A DNA stretch of 56,850 nt from an uncultured Verrucomicrobiales bacterium (lineage in GTDB: Bacteria; Verrucomicrobiota; Verrucomicrobiia; Verrucomicrobiales; Akkermansiaceae): the NCBI GenBank assembly GCA_937916505.1, contig CALFSW010000267.1, positions 1-56,850 on the forward strand, given 5' to 3'. The position numbers were made by a program, and so were the translations under genes. Shown here piece after piece: positions 19,677 through 30,300 of this stretch (positions are counted from its first letter, which is position 1; the number at the start of each line of letters is the position of its first letter). Below the pieces are notes generated by a model. The model was given only the letters and a program-made list of their open reading frames with translations. It did not search any database and was not told the DNA's origin.

Positions 19677-19749
19677 GGATTCTGGGAACGGCGAAACCCT
19701 GCCTCATCGGCAGAAGATCTCCAACTCCCTTTGTCTCTGAATCCGGTGG

Positions 19750-20890
19750 TTAGTGAGCGAGGTATTTTTTTATGCGGGTTTCCAGGCTGGCATAGAGGGC
19801 CGGGAGCAGGAGAAGGGTGAGTGCGGTGGAGGTTACGGTGCCGCCCACAACCACGGCGGCAAGGGGCTTTTGAATCTCTGATCCCGGGCCGCTGACATTG
19901 CTTTCGATGACGATGTTGCGCTCGGCGTCCTCACGGTCAATCGCGCCTGGGCCATCGATTTTCCGGATGGTGGCGACGGTGCTGAGCGGGATCGCTTGTC
20001 CGGAGAGATTCGGGCCGGTGAGCGGGCGACATCGATGGCACCGGGGACCTCGCTAACGATCTCTTCGATCCGGGAGGAAAATTCCTCCAGTCCGGCGAGT
20101 TCGGGGCCGGTCAGTTTGATGGCGACTGCCGAGGTCACGCCGGAAAGCATTTCGGAGACACGCATGTCGATGGCCTGCGTGAACCCGCTCACGACACCGG
20201 GGTAGCGGGCGAGAATTTTTCGAATTTTTTCTTCAAGAACGGCCGGATCGGGGTCGGGCGCACTCGGTGCGCGGTTTGGTTTCGAGGAAGGCATCGGTCT
20301 CGTTGAGAGACATCGGGTCGAGTCGAAGTTCGTCCGAGCCGGTGCGATTGTAGACGCCGATGATTTCAGGCAGGGCCATGAGTTCTTTGGAAATATGATC
20401 ATCGATGGCCATCGATTTCTCGAGCGAGATGGAGGGGATCTTTTCATACTGCAGGACAATGGTTCCTTCGTTGAGTTGCGGGAGGAATTCGCGTCCGGTG
20501 CGGCTGCCAATCCAGAGGCTCACCGCAAGGAGGACGAGCGCGAGGAGGGTGACGATTCCCCGCCGCTTGAGACAGAAGCCGAGGATGGGGCGATAAAGAA
20601 AAAGCAGTCCCGCTGCGATCGGGCTGTCTTTGCCCTTCCTGGCTTTCATGAAGAAGGTCGCGAGCACGGGAATGGTGGTGAGACTGAGGACGAGCGAGAC
20701 GATGAGTGAAATCGCGATGGTCATGGCAAGCGGCCCGAAGAGTTTGCCTTCGATGCCAGTGAGACTGAGCACGGGTGCGAGGGAAACGATGATGATGTTT
20801 CCGCCGCCGACGTTGGCATTATTCCGCTCGATGACTTCGATGAGATCTTGATGAGTGAGGCCATAGGTGAGGAGGTCATCCTTGGTTCGG
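19750..20890 (-). pseudogene. Decayed RND efflux inner-membrane transporter (CusA/CzcA-like)
   Basis: Intact proteins of this family have about 1040 residues; here only about 380 codons remain, in several frames. From 20890 down: Y-G-L-T-H-Q-D-L-I-E-V, then a jump to the I-V-S-L-A-P-V-L-S-L-T-G membrane block, F-M-K-A-R and a run up to G-S-D-E-L-R-L-D. A frame change brings V-S-G-F-T-Q-A-I-D-M-R-V-S-E-M-L-S-G, and after two more jumps comes [11 protein letters not shown] and a C-terminus L-L-L-P-A-L-Y ending at a TAA (19750-19752). Each piece is in family order, so the gene has lost internal segments by deletion and frameshift. It would have exported copper, silver or other heavy metals. Confidence 0.82.
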
Positions 20891-21148
20891 GCGAGAAGAG
20901 CGACCTGTATGCTGGCGGTGCGGGTCGCGAGTGCTTCCTGATAAGCGGCCTTGGCAGCCAGGAAGTCATCCTCGGTGGTGAGTTTTTTGGGGAGGAGACC
21001 GCGCTCCCGTTCGTAGAGTAGAGTGGCCGTTTCGAGTTTGCTGTCGGCTTCGATAAATTTGGAAATCACCTCGGTGACTTCGCGGCTTTTGAGCTGTGCG
21101 AGGGCCTTCCCGGCTTTGACTTGATCGCCGGGTTGGACGAGATCGCGG
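20891..21148 (-). pseudogene. Remnant of RND periplasmic adaptor (CusB/HlyD-like)
   Basis: About 85 codons survive: H-I-D-R-D-L-V-Q-P-G-D-Q-V-K-A-G-K-A-L-A followed by the K-S-R-E-V-T-E hairpin start and an alpha-helical section (L-L-Y-E-R-E-R...A-Y-Q-E-A-L-A-T-R). This is the lipoyl/coiled-coil part of an adaptor that normally has about 350-450 residues; both ends are missing. It is fused in frame at its 3' end to the truncated transporter (junction near 20893) and abuts the truncated outer-membrane gene at its 5' end. It cannot make a working adaptor. Confidence 0.78.
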
Positions 21149-22275
21149 TCAATGTGGCCCGGGAAGAAGGTCGTTCTCGATCTTGCGGGCTGTTTGATGG
21201 GCCGAGGCGAGGTCCGACCAGGCGAGCGAAAATTCGGTGTCCAGCTCTCTCCGCGTTCCGGCGAGTTCGGTGCGGGCCTTCTCCGAGAGGGCGGTCATTT
21301 CAACGGTGGCATCCTTTCCTTTATCGAAGATTGGAAGAGGCAGGGAAATACCGAAGAGGCCGGAGACCTCGTCCGAACCATTGTCGCGGCGGAGTCCTCC
21401 TGAGACGCCGAGGTCGCCGAGTTGGTTTGCCTTGGCCAGCTTGAGAAGAGCCTCGGACTGCCGGACCCGGGCCTGGGCGTGTCGAATTTTGGGTGCCGCG
21501 TGAGACCTTGTTTTTGGGAGGACTTCGAGTCGAGGTGAGCCGGAGGAGCGTCGAGTCGTTGATCAGTGGGTTGAGAGGAACGCGAGTCTCCCCACTGGGC
21601 GGTGAGAGCCTGCGAAACCCGCTCGCTTGCTTTGCGTGCCCGGGAGAGTTTGAGTTCGGTTTTTTGAACCTCGAGTTTGGCTTGTTGGACAGAGCTGATG
21701 GTCACCCGACCGGCCTCGCTTAGCTGGGAGACGAGATTGGCGGTGTCGTTTGAGCGCTTCAAGGAGGCTTCCAAAAAGCGGACGTTTTCCCGGGCAGCGA
21801 CGGTTTCAATGTAGAGCTCGCCGGTTTCCTGAATGACTTTTCGGCGTCGAATTTCGTATTCGGCATCCATGGCCCGGCCCTCGGATCGAGCGGCCTCGGT
21901 GCGGGCTTCGCGTTTCCCTCCACGTTCGATGACCTGGGTGAAGAGAGCATTGAGAATGGAGGAACCCAGGCCACTGACTCCGCCGGTCCCGAAAAAATCC
22001 TCGGCATCGACGGTGAGTTCGGGATTGGGAATACGGGTGGCCTGGAGAATGCGGGCATCAGCGGCGCGGCGATCCATCGGGTAGGTTGCGAGCGAGGGGT
22101 GGTGGTTCACCGCGAGGGCACAAGCTGTTTTGATGGAGAGGTTTTTTGGTGTCACTGCCTTGGTCAGAGTGACCGGGGATGCGGTGACGGAAGAATTCGT
22201 TGAAGGTGTGCTGCAACTGGCGGCGATCAACCCGACGAGCGGGAGGATGCGGAGAGTATGGGAAGAAAATATCAT
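21149..22275 (-). pseudogene. Frameshifted TolC-family outer-membrane efflux protein (CusC-like)
   Basis: The first gene of the decayed cusCBA-type operon. The ATG at 22275 precedes a lipoprotein signal (L-I-A-A-S-C-S). The frame reads in TolC style (I-K-T-A-C-A-L-A-V-N-H-H-P-S-L-A, V-I-E-R-G-G-K-R) to about 21527. There the family sequence moves to another frame, continuing Q-A-R-V-R-Q-S-E-A-L-L-K-L-A and I-S-L-P-L-P-I-F-D-K-G before a stop at 21149-21151. The C-terminal part and the beginning of the next gene are missing at the junction. No functional outer-membrane channel is expected. Confidence 0.8.
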
Positions 22276-22408
22276 GAGAAAATGGAAGGGTTGATGGGCC
22301 ACGAACGAGGAGGCACGGCGCGACATCGGGCGCGCGGGAAAAGGGCACAAAAAAACGCGCGACGATCACTGACCGGTGGTCAATGAAAGCAACGCGAAAG
22401 TGCGGGAA

Positions 22409-22627
22409 TCAGAGCAGGAGCGAACGGTGGCGCAAGTAGGCCCGCTGCTCCGGGTGATGAAGGTGGATCCGCTCGGAAGGCGGTCCACGGGTCAGGGCAT
22501 CATTGGCACGATCATCGGGTCCGGGATGCAGAAAATTTAGGGAAGCAAGAGAGGCGACCGTTTGAAAACCAGTGGGCAGGTTGGGGAAACGCTGGGGGAA
22601 GTTACGGGAGGCGGTTGGATTGATTTT
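22409..22627 (-). other. Start-less open frame, possible gene remnant
   Basis: Between the efflux remnants and the glycosidase-glycosyltransferase gene is about 300 bases without a normal gene. On the minus strand a frame of 72 codons is open between stops, reading sensibly (F-P-N-L-P-T-G-F-Q-T-V-A-S-L-A, ending Y-L-R-H-R-S-L-L-L) but with no ATG, GTG or TTG start at a useful place. I do not recognise it. It may be the tail of a gene lost in the same deletions that damaged the neighbouring operon, or chance. Confidence 0.25.
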
Positions 22628-22655
22628 TCAGAAAAGTTTCCAGACCCGGAAAATT

Positions 22656-24746
22656 TCACTTCAATCGACTTGGGGAGAATCCCAATCCGTTGACGAGCGA
22701 GGAAAATTGCGGGGCGGCTTCGCTGAGCCCGACAAAGGTTCGGTTGGTGGAATTACCGGTATGCTCGGTGGCGGCGATGAGCTTGAGGGGGCCGCGTTGA
22801 AGGTCGAAATCCGGGTCCCCGCAGCCTTCCCATCCATGGGAAAGGAGATGATGGTAGATTTCGTGGCGGCCCAGGCCTTTCGAATTGATGAAGGTCAGGG
22901 TCACGGGGTAATCCGATTGACGAGGGGGACTTGGCCAACTTCCGCGGGCGGAGGGGCCGCCGTTGTGCTTACGGGACCAGTGACGAAGGTGGCTTTGGAG
23001 CCAGGTCAGGATGGCAAGGAGACGACGGGCGGGAAAGCAATCGAAGGACGGATGAAGACCGCGCATGGGCTGGCGGAGAAGCTGGCCCAAGGCTTGATAA
23101 GGTGCTTCGCCGGTGGGTCCGGAGTAGATGAAGTCTCCCGGTTCAATGCCGAGTGCGACGCCCCGGTAGACGCAGCCCTCCCAGCGAATGCCGCCTTCTG
23201 AAAAACGATGGGGATGTTTTTTGTAGAGGAGGGCTTCGGCTTTGCCATAGCCCATCTGCTGCTTGAGATATCTCCATGGTGTCGCTCTGCGATGGTGCCA
23301 GACGAAGGAGGCTCCGGAAAATCCGAGAGTGAATCCGGCATCCCGAAGGCGCCAGCAGAAGTCGACATCGTCCCCTGCGGTTTGGAAAACGGGATCAAAG
23401 CCGCCGATTGCCTCAAAGGCGGATTTTTTCACCGAGAGGTGGCAGCCGGGAAGGTGCTCGGCGGTGGTGTCGTCGAGCATGACATGGGTGGGTGCCCCGG
23501 GAGCGGCGGTGGTGAGTGCCAGGCCGAGGGAATCCGGTTTTGGAGCGAGGTTTGGACCTCCGATCGCGGCGTAGTCGCTTTCGGAGTAGGCTCGCGCCAG
23601 CCAGATGAGCCATTGTTCGTCGGGCCGACAGTCATCATCGGTATAAGCGAAAATTTCGCCGGTTGCTTCCTTGGCTCCGTGATTGCGGGCGGCGGAAAGG
23701 CCGCCGGGTTCAAGATGGAAGACCCTGATGCCTTCCATCTGGCCGAGAAGAGCGGAGGTGCTGTCGGTGGAGCCGTCGTTGACGACGATGATTTCAAAGT
23801 CGGGGTAGTCGAGGGCGCGGCAGGCTGAGAGGCAGTCGGCAAGCCGATTTTCGCCATTGCGGGTGCAGATGATGACCGAAAAGCGGGGAGGGTTCTGCGG
23901 AAGAGGGTCTGGCAGGGAGGTGGTACGAAGAGCGGAAAGAGCGGGCTTTTCGGAACCATCGCGACGGACGAGTCCAAAGGACCAGTCGTTCATGGTCCGG
24001 CCATTGTTGAACCAAAGATCGGACCAAGCGTAGAGGGTGACTCCGGAGAGCCCTGCTTCCCGGCTCAGGCAGAGGGCAGTGGGGAGAAGTTCCGCTTGGA
24101 TTTCGTCGGAATTGCGAGAGGTATCGAGACCGAATTCCGTGAGATAAACCGGGCGATCGCCGGCGAGATGATGCAGGCGGGGAAGGTAGCTTTTGAGTAA
24201 TTCTCCGTCTTCGAGGTAGATATTGAATGCGGTGAAATCGGCGGATGGAGGCTCGAGATATTCGGTTGTGGGGAAGTTGGCGTAAGCGATGGGGAGGCCC
24301 GGAGCGACCTTTTGGGCAGTGCGGATGAGCCCATCAATCGCGCGATTGACTTTCCACGGGGTCATCCAGCGGGCCATGTCGGAAGGGATTTCATTTCCAA
24401 CCAAAACGGCCCCCAAGCCACGATGATTGCGGTGTTTGCCGAGCCAGTTGATGAGATCGCGTCGAGCTTCCTCGAGGAGGGAGGGGTTTTCCCTAATAAA
24501 GTCACAGCCATGTCCCCAGGCGTGGGTCGCGATGACGATGAGATCGTTTTCTTCCGCTGCGTCGAGGAGGGCTTTGTCCGGGAGAGCGTAGACGCGGATT
24601 GAGTCGAAGCCGGACTGGCGGATTTTGGGAAAGTCGGCAGCGGGCGGGGGTCCCGATTCGGGAGGAAAAGGTCCGTAGGTGATGGTGCGCAGGAAGTGCG
24701 GTCTTCCATCGAGATGGAAGTGCTTTCCGTGCACGGTGAGCCGCAT
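22656..24746 (-). CDS. Bifunctional glycosidase-like / family 2 glycosyltransferase fusion
   Basis: 696 residues from the ATG at 24746 (M-R-L-T-V-H-G-K-H-F); an earlier in-frame start at 24809 adds an unlike tail. Residues 1-300 form a TIM-barrel like GH2/GH5-clan glycosidases, with candidate acid/base Glu in V-G-N-E-I-P-S and nucleophile Glu in Y-L-T-E-F-G. Residues about 315-540 are a GT-A family 2 glycosyltransferase: S-V-I-I-C-T-R-N-G, V-V-N-D-G-S-T-D, D-D-D-C-R-P-D and a late E/D-rich G-G-D/G-D-D-V-D-F segment. No signal peptide or transmembrane helix is visible, so it is probably cytoplasmic. It may build or proofread an exported polysaccharide. The substrate is unknown. Confidence 0.85.
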   Translation of the reverse strand: MRLTVHGKHFHLDGRPHFLRTITYGPFPPESGPPPAADFPKIRQSGFDSIRVYALPDKALLDAAEENDLIVIATHAWGHGCDFIRENPSLLEEARRDLINWLGKHRNHRGLGAVLVGNEIPSDMARWMTPWKVNRAIDGLIRTAQKVAPGLPIAYANFPTTEYLEPPSADFTAFNIYLEDGELLKSYLPRLHHLAGDRPVYLTEFGLDTSRNSDEIQAELLPTALCLSREAGLSGVTLYAWSDLWFNNGRTMNDWSFGLVRRDGSEKPALSALRTTSLPDPLPQNPPRFSVIICTRNGENRLADCLSACRALDYPDFEIIVVNDGSTDSTSALLGQMEGIRVFHLEPGGLSAARNHGAKEATGEIFAYTDDDCRPDEQWLIWLARAYSESDYAAIGGPNLAPKPDSLGLALTTAAPGAPTHVMLDDTTAEHLPGCHLSVKKSAFEAIGGFDPVFQTAGDDVDFCWRLRDAGFTLGFSGASFVWHHRRATPWRYLKQQMGYGKAEALLYKKHPHRFSEGGIRWEGCVYRGVALGIEPGDFIYSGPTGEAPYQALGQLLRQPMRGLHPSFDCFPARRLLAILTWLQSHLRHWSRKHNGGPSARGSWPSPPRQSDYPVTLTFINSKGLGRHEIYHHLLSHGWEGCGDPDFDLQRGPLKLIAATEHTGNSTNRTFVGLSEAAPQFSSLVNGLGFSPSRLK

Positions 24747-24961
24747 GGCGGGAGCTTGCACCGAAGGCAGGGGGAGGCTCCAGCATGGAGTTGATTTTTG
24801 AGCGGGCACCCGGACTTCTGCAGAGATTGGTTCCGGCCATTTTCGGCACCGTTAGGGTTCATTCGAACAAAGGGTGGAACCTGTAGCGCTTCCCGGATGA
24901 AAAAAATCGGGAAGAAACTCGCGCCCGCTTCCCTCCAATGGACAATCAACGACATCAGATC

Positions 24962-27184
24962 ATGCATCGTATCCTAACTTTTCTTCTCCCTTTCGTCTTT
25001 GCGCCGCTTGTTTTGGCGCAAGATCCTTTCGCGGGCGATTCGCTCTTCCAGAAGAAGACGACCGCGTCGATCACCCCGGAATCCTCATTGGTGGAGCCTG
25101 GTGATTACTTCCGCGTGGCCTTCACCCTCGATCTGCAGCCGCACTTTCACTCCTACTACAAAAATGCCGGGGTCATTGGCGATCCTCCGTCGGTGGACTG
25201 GAAACTTCCGGAGGGTTTTACGGCCGGCGATCTCATCTTTCCGCGTCCTTCTGCAATCAAGTCGGAGGTCGGAGGAGTGGCCGCTACGATCTACGGCTAT
25301 GAAGGAAAAATTACCTATGTTGCCCGGATTGAAGTCGGCGAGGATGTTGAAACCGGCAAAGAGCTCACAATTAGTGGAACCTTTAACTGGCAGGAATGTG
25401 ACGATCGCTCCTGCCTGATGGGTAATCAGGAATTCTCGTTCACCGTTACGGCGGGAGATGAACCGACCTTCATCCCGGAAAATGAGGCACTCTTCGAAGC
25501 CGCTTCAAAGGAACTTCCGCTGGACAATTCGGCTTGGGGCGCGATCGCGACGGAGAAGGAGAATCAGATCAGAATTGAGGTCCTCCATCCCGAGGGAGTG
25601 GAGATCAAGGAGCCGGTTTACTTTTTCTCCAGTGACAAGCAGGTGGATTCCCAGGCACCCCAGGAAGTTGAGATGAAAGAGGGAAGTGTTGTTCTATCCC
25701 TCGCTCGAAACGAGGGAAACGAGGAACTCTTTATCGATGCCGGCGAGGTGACTGATTCACTTTCGGGTCTTCTTACCTTTGGAACTGAATACGGACCAAG
25801 CAGCATCGAGATCGATACCGCTCTCACTCCTGATGCCGAGATCAATGCCGCCGGCGGACATGCTTCGGTGGGCTTTGTGGCAGCCACGGATGCTGATCGG
25901 GCGGCTGGAGCTGAAGTCTATAATGTTGATTCGAAGCCAGACGTGGTGACTTTGGGGGGAGCGAAAGAGGAAAAAGTGACCTTCTTCTACGGCCTTGGCC
26001 TGCTCTTTTTAGGCGGCCTTTTTCTCAATCTCATGCCCTGTGTCTTTCCGGTTTTGGGACTCAAGGTAATGGGATTCGTTGCGCAGGCCGGAGAGGACGA
26101 GAGTAAGATCAAAAACCACGGCATGATTTTTGGCCTCGGTCTTTTGATGGCGATGTGGATCCTCGCGGCGGTTGTGATCTCGCTGGGCCTGAATTGGGGA
26201 GAGCAGTTGGCCAATCCCATCTTCCTCGTGACGATGATCATGTTCTTCTATCTGATGGGACTGAATCTTTATGGCCTCTTTGAGTTGGGAACCAGCCTCA
26301 CCGGGGTCGGAGGTGAACTGCAGGCCAAGAAGGGATATTCAGGGTCGTTTTTCTCAGGTGTCTTAACCACTTTGGTCGCGACACCTTGCTCGGGACCGTT
26401 TCTGGGGGTTGCGATGGCGTTCGCGCTCGCTCTTCCACCCGCCCAAGCCTTTGTGGCCTTCACGGTTTTTGGACTGGGAATCGCCTCCCCGTATATCCTG
26501 CTTTCCTTCTTCCCTTCCCTAATCAAAAAACTCCCGAGACCAGGAGCGTGGATGGAAAGCTTTAAGCAAATCATGGCATTTCTCCTCATGGGAACAGCGG
26601 TCTTCTTCATGGGAGGCTATCTCAAGCAGGTCGGTGATTCACACTTTCAGCAGTTCCTGTTCGCCCTCGTTGTGATTGGGATGGGCGTCTACTTTTACGG
26701 TCGCTGGGGGACACCGGGAACTCCGCAAAAGAAGCGTGTTATCACCGGCTATGTTCTGGCCGGAGTGTTCACCTTCGGAGGACTGGCCTGGGCCTATTCG
26801 ACTGCCAAGCCACCCAAGCCCGGTCTCGCCTGGCATGAATGGTATCCCGGGATCATCGAGCGCTCGCGACCGAAAAACCGGATCATCTGGCTGGATTACA
26901 CCGCCGACTGGTGAGCGACCTGTAAAGCAAATGAGTTCCGTGTGTTCTCAAATCAGGAAGTTCTCGACCGCCTCAAGGAGCTTGATGTCATGCTCGTGCA
27001 AGCCGACAACACCGCGAGGGAACAAGTCATCAACGACGACTTGGCCCGCTTTGGCCGGAGTAATCTGCCCACCAATATTATCTTCCCGGCTGACCCGGAT
27101 GCTGCCGCCATTATCCTGCCCGAACTGCTCGATCCGGCAAAGGCCCTGGAGGCTCTCGAACAAGCGGCGGCTGCCAGAAAGTAG
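24962..27184 (+). CDS. dsbD: Selenocysteine-containing DsbD/ScsB-type thiol:disulfide reductase, Sec651 encoded by in-frame TGA
   Basis: With TGA (26912-26914) read as selenocysteine this is one 740-residue protein. After a signal peptide comes a periplasmic alpha domain with the pair Cys146/Cys151 (W-Q-E-C-D-D-R-S-C). A membrane domain of about eight helices follows, with Cys360 (L-M-P-C-V-F-P) and Cys476 (T-P-C-S-G-P-F), the two DsbD-beta cysteines. The C-terminal thioredoxin domain opens Y-T-A-D-W-Sec-A-T-C-K-A-N-E where relatives have D-W-C-x-x-C-K, so the TGA replaces the first active-site cysteine (Sec651, partner Cys654). The frame then runs in family style (T-N-I-I-F-P) to a TAG. The protein carries electrons from cytoplasmic thioredoxin to periplasmic targets. 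ATGs after the TGA lie past the active site, so a restart would be useless. Confidence 0.85.
26919..26957 (+). promoter_or_regulatory. Possible SECIS hairpin after the DsbD UGA (weak)
   Basis: TGAG (26932-26935) pairs with CTCA (26947-26950) around an 11-base loop TTCCGTGTGTT. An outer CCTG (26919-26922) can pair with CAGG (26954-26957) across an asymmetric internal loop. The apical loop starts 21 bases after the TGA, nearly the same spacing as in the peroxiredoxin. The stem is much less convincing and the loop lacks the GGTCT tip. Confidence 0.35.
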
Positions 27185-27353
27185 ACGGTCATGAACTTCT
27201 TCCCCGTCAGGGTTGCCGGCCTTACGGTGGTGGTGGCGTCCAATATTTTCATTCAAACCTTGGAGAAAGCCGCCACGATGGGGCGGTAGCGAAACGCTCC
27301 CGTTTTCGGCTCCCTTGCCAGTTGTGGGAATACTCCTATACTCGGGACAGATC

Positions 27354-30300
27354 ATGAAGAGCTGGGGATTTATTTGGAAAGGCATTCGTCACTATCGTTC
27401 GGCGTATTGGGGGGTGCTGGCTGGCGCGGCGGTGGGGGCGATGGTGTTACTAGGGGCCTTGATGGCAGGGGATTCGGTGCAGCAGAGTCTCACCAAGTCC
27501 GCTGAATGGCGGACGGGGAAAGTGGCGAAGATTTTTGCGGGTGGGGAGCGTTTTTTTAGGGCGGACCTGGCGACGCGGAATGGGGGCTCGGCCCTGCTTT
27601 ACTTGAAAGGGCAGGTCAATGTTGAGGATCGGGCCGAAGGTCAGGTTCAGGTGATGGGGGTGAGCGATGACTTTTGGAACTTTGCGCCGGAAGAAACTTC
27701 GGTGACCTTGAAGGACGGAGAGGCTGCGATTAGCGGGTCTTTGGCGCGGGCGCTGGATCTCAAGGAAGGTGATTCGGCGGTGGTGCGACTTCAAAAGCCC
27801 GGACTTCTTTCCCGCGATGCTCCGCTTTCGGGTGAGAGCGAGTCGGTTTCTTCGCTTCGTATCACGATTGGCAAGGTGCTCTCTGACGAAGAATTTGGAC
27901 GTTTCAGTCTTGCGCAAACGCAGGTGCCTCCGTCGTCCGTTTTTATTCCAATGGAGCGTTTGCAAAAGGTTCTGAAGCTGGAAGGAAAGGCCAATGCCCT
28001 TCTGCTGAACAAAGAGACTTTATTTGATTCGAAGAATCTATCACTGGCTGACTATGGGGTTTCGGTCGTGGAGGTTCCCGGTGGAGTTGAGGTCCGTTCG
28101 GAGCGCATTTTCATGGAGCCGCGCATTGCCGAAAAAATTTCCGGTGAGCCGGTGCTGACTTATTTGGTGAATACGCTGGCGACGGAAGTCGGAGAAACGC
28201 CGTATTCCATGGTGACGGCGGTGACCGGGGAATCGGCTTCCTTTCTCCCGGAGCAACCGGGTGACGAGGAAGTGGTGATCAATCAGTGGCTGGCCGACGA
28301 TCTGCGGGCGCAGGTCGGTGACGAGTTGACGATGGATTATTTTGTGGTGGAAGACGGGAGCAAGCTTGTTGAGGAGCGGGCGGTTTTCACGGTGAAGGCG
28401 ATTATCCCGATGGAGGGTCCGGCGGCGGATCAACGGTGGATGCCTGATTTTCCGGGTGTTGCCGATGTTAAGAGCGCCCGTGATTGGGAACCGGGACTGC
28501 CTCTCGATCTGACCCGTATCCGGGACAAAGACGATGAGTATTGGGAGAAATTCAAAGGGACTCCCAAGGCCTTTGTGTCCTATGAAACGGGAGAGAAACT
28601 CTGGTCAAATCGCTGGGGCAAGGTGACTGGAATTCGAGTGCCGGGTGGGGAGGCTGACACGGTTTCCGAGCGGGTCAGAGAGATCATTGAGCCTTCTTTG
28701 GCGGGAATGCAGCTCCTTGATTTTTCGTCGGAGGCCCGGGAGTCGGCGAAATCTCCCGTTGATTTTGGAATCCTCTTTTTGTCGATGAGCTTCTTCCTGA
28801 TTTTGGCGGCGGTGGCTTTGGTGGCGATGCTGTTTCGTTTCAACGTCGAGCAACGGACGGAAGAAGGAGCCCTGCTTTCAGCGGTGGGAATTTCTTCGAA
28901 GAAGATCGCCCGATGGCGACTTGGGGAGGCCTTTTTGGTGGTGCTTTGTGGTGCTTTGGTGGGAACAGTTCTTGCGATGGGCTTTAGTACGATGGTCTTG
29001 AAAGTGATCAGCTCGATCTGGGGAAGCGGCACGAATTTTGAGCTCCATCTCGGAGGGTGGACGATTGCCAAGGGGATTCTCGCGCTCGTTGGGCTTTCGC
29101 TGATTGCGGTGTGGCTGACGACGCGCAAGCAGTCGAAGCAGAGTATGAGTTTACGGTTGAATTCGGGAGCGGAGGAAGAAGTTGGCAAGAAGAGCAAGTG
29201 GGCGATTGGGTTCCTGATTTTTGGGGGCCTGCTGATTCTGGGCGGAATCGCGATGACCTTCACGGTGGGGCCTCAGGGCGCGTTCTTTCTGGTTGGTTTT
29301 GGAGCGCTGATTGTGGGACTGGCGGTTTTTCGACTGAAGCTTGCCAAGGTCGGAAAGTTGGCATCGCTCTCGGCGGAGGGGGTGGCCAAGGTGAATTTGA
29401 GCCGTCGGGCCTCGCGGAGTCTCACGGTGGTGGGAGTGTTGGCGGCGGGGGTTTTTCTGGTGCTTTCGGTGGCCTCCTTCCGCAAAAACGGAGGGCAGGA
29501 TTGGCAGGAGAAGAAGAGCGGGGCCGGGGGCTTTGCCTGGTGGGTGGAAACGACTTCTCCGGTGAATCGTCCGGCTGATGCCAGGGGTGAGGTGGAGTGG
29601 TTTGGGTTGGATTCGCTTGTGCCGTTTCGGATCGGGGCGGGTGACGATGTGGATTGTTTCAATCTCACCGCGTCCGCCCAGCCGCGTCTTCTGGGAGTTG
29701 ATTCGGGCTTGTTGGAAGGGCGTTTTAGGACCAGTGACGAGTGGTCGGTTTTGAAAGGGGAAGGGGTTCCGGCCTTCGTCGATGAAACGACGATGATGTG
29801 GGTCCTAAAAAAGAAGGTGGGGGATGAGCTGAGGTATCAGGACGAGTGGGGGAATGAGTATCCGGTGACGATAGCCGGGGTGGTGAAGGACTCGATTTTT
29901 CAGGGAAGCGTGATTGTGGATGAGGCAAGATTGCTTGAGAAGTATCCTTCGATGGGAGGGTATCAGCTTTTCCTGGCTCCGGGTGAAGGTGACAAAGAAC
30001 TCCTACAGGAGGAGACGTCCGATCTGGGAGGCAAGGTGACGGCAACCCGTGACCGGCTCGCCGCTTTTCATGAAGTTGAGAATACCTATATCGCGATTTT
30101 CAATGTGCTCGGTGGCTTGGGAATTATCCTGGGCAGCTTGGGCGTGGGAATTGTCACCGCGCGGAATTTGGTGGAGCGCAAGGGGGAGTTTGAAACGCTC
30201 AAGGTCCTTGGGATCTCCAAGGGACTGCGTGCCGCCATTGTGAAGCGGGAGGTCCGGGAAATGGTGATCTGGGGGCTGGGAATTGGACTGGTATCGGCAC

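Noticed and set aside
26942-27184. A separate small thioredoxin-like gene starting at an ATG-like codon after the DsbD TGA
   Set aside because: It would start after the active-site segment W-x-A-T-C and lack half of the domain. Reading through the TGA gives a complete DsbD-type protein, so it is the tail of the same gene.
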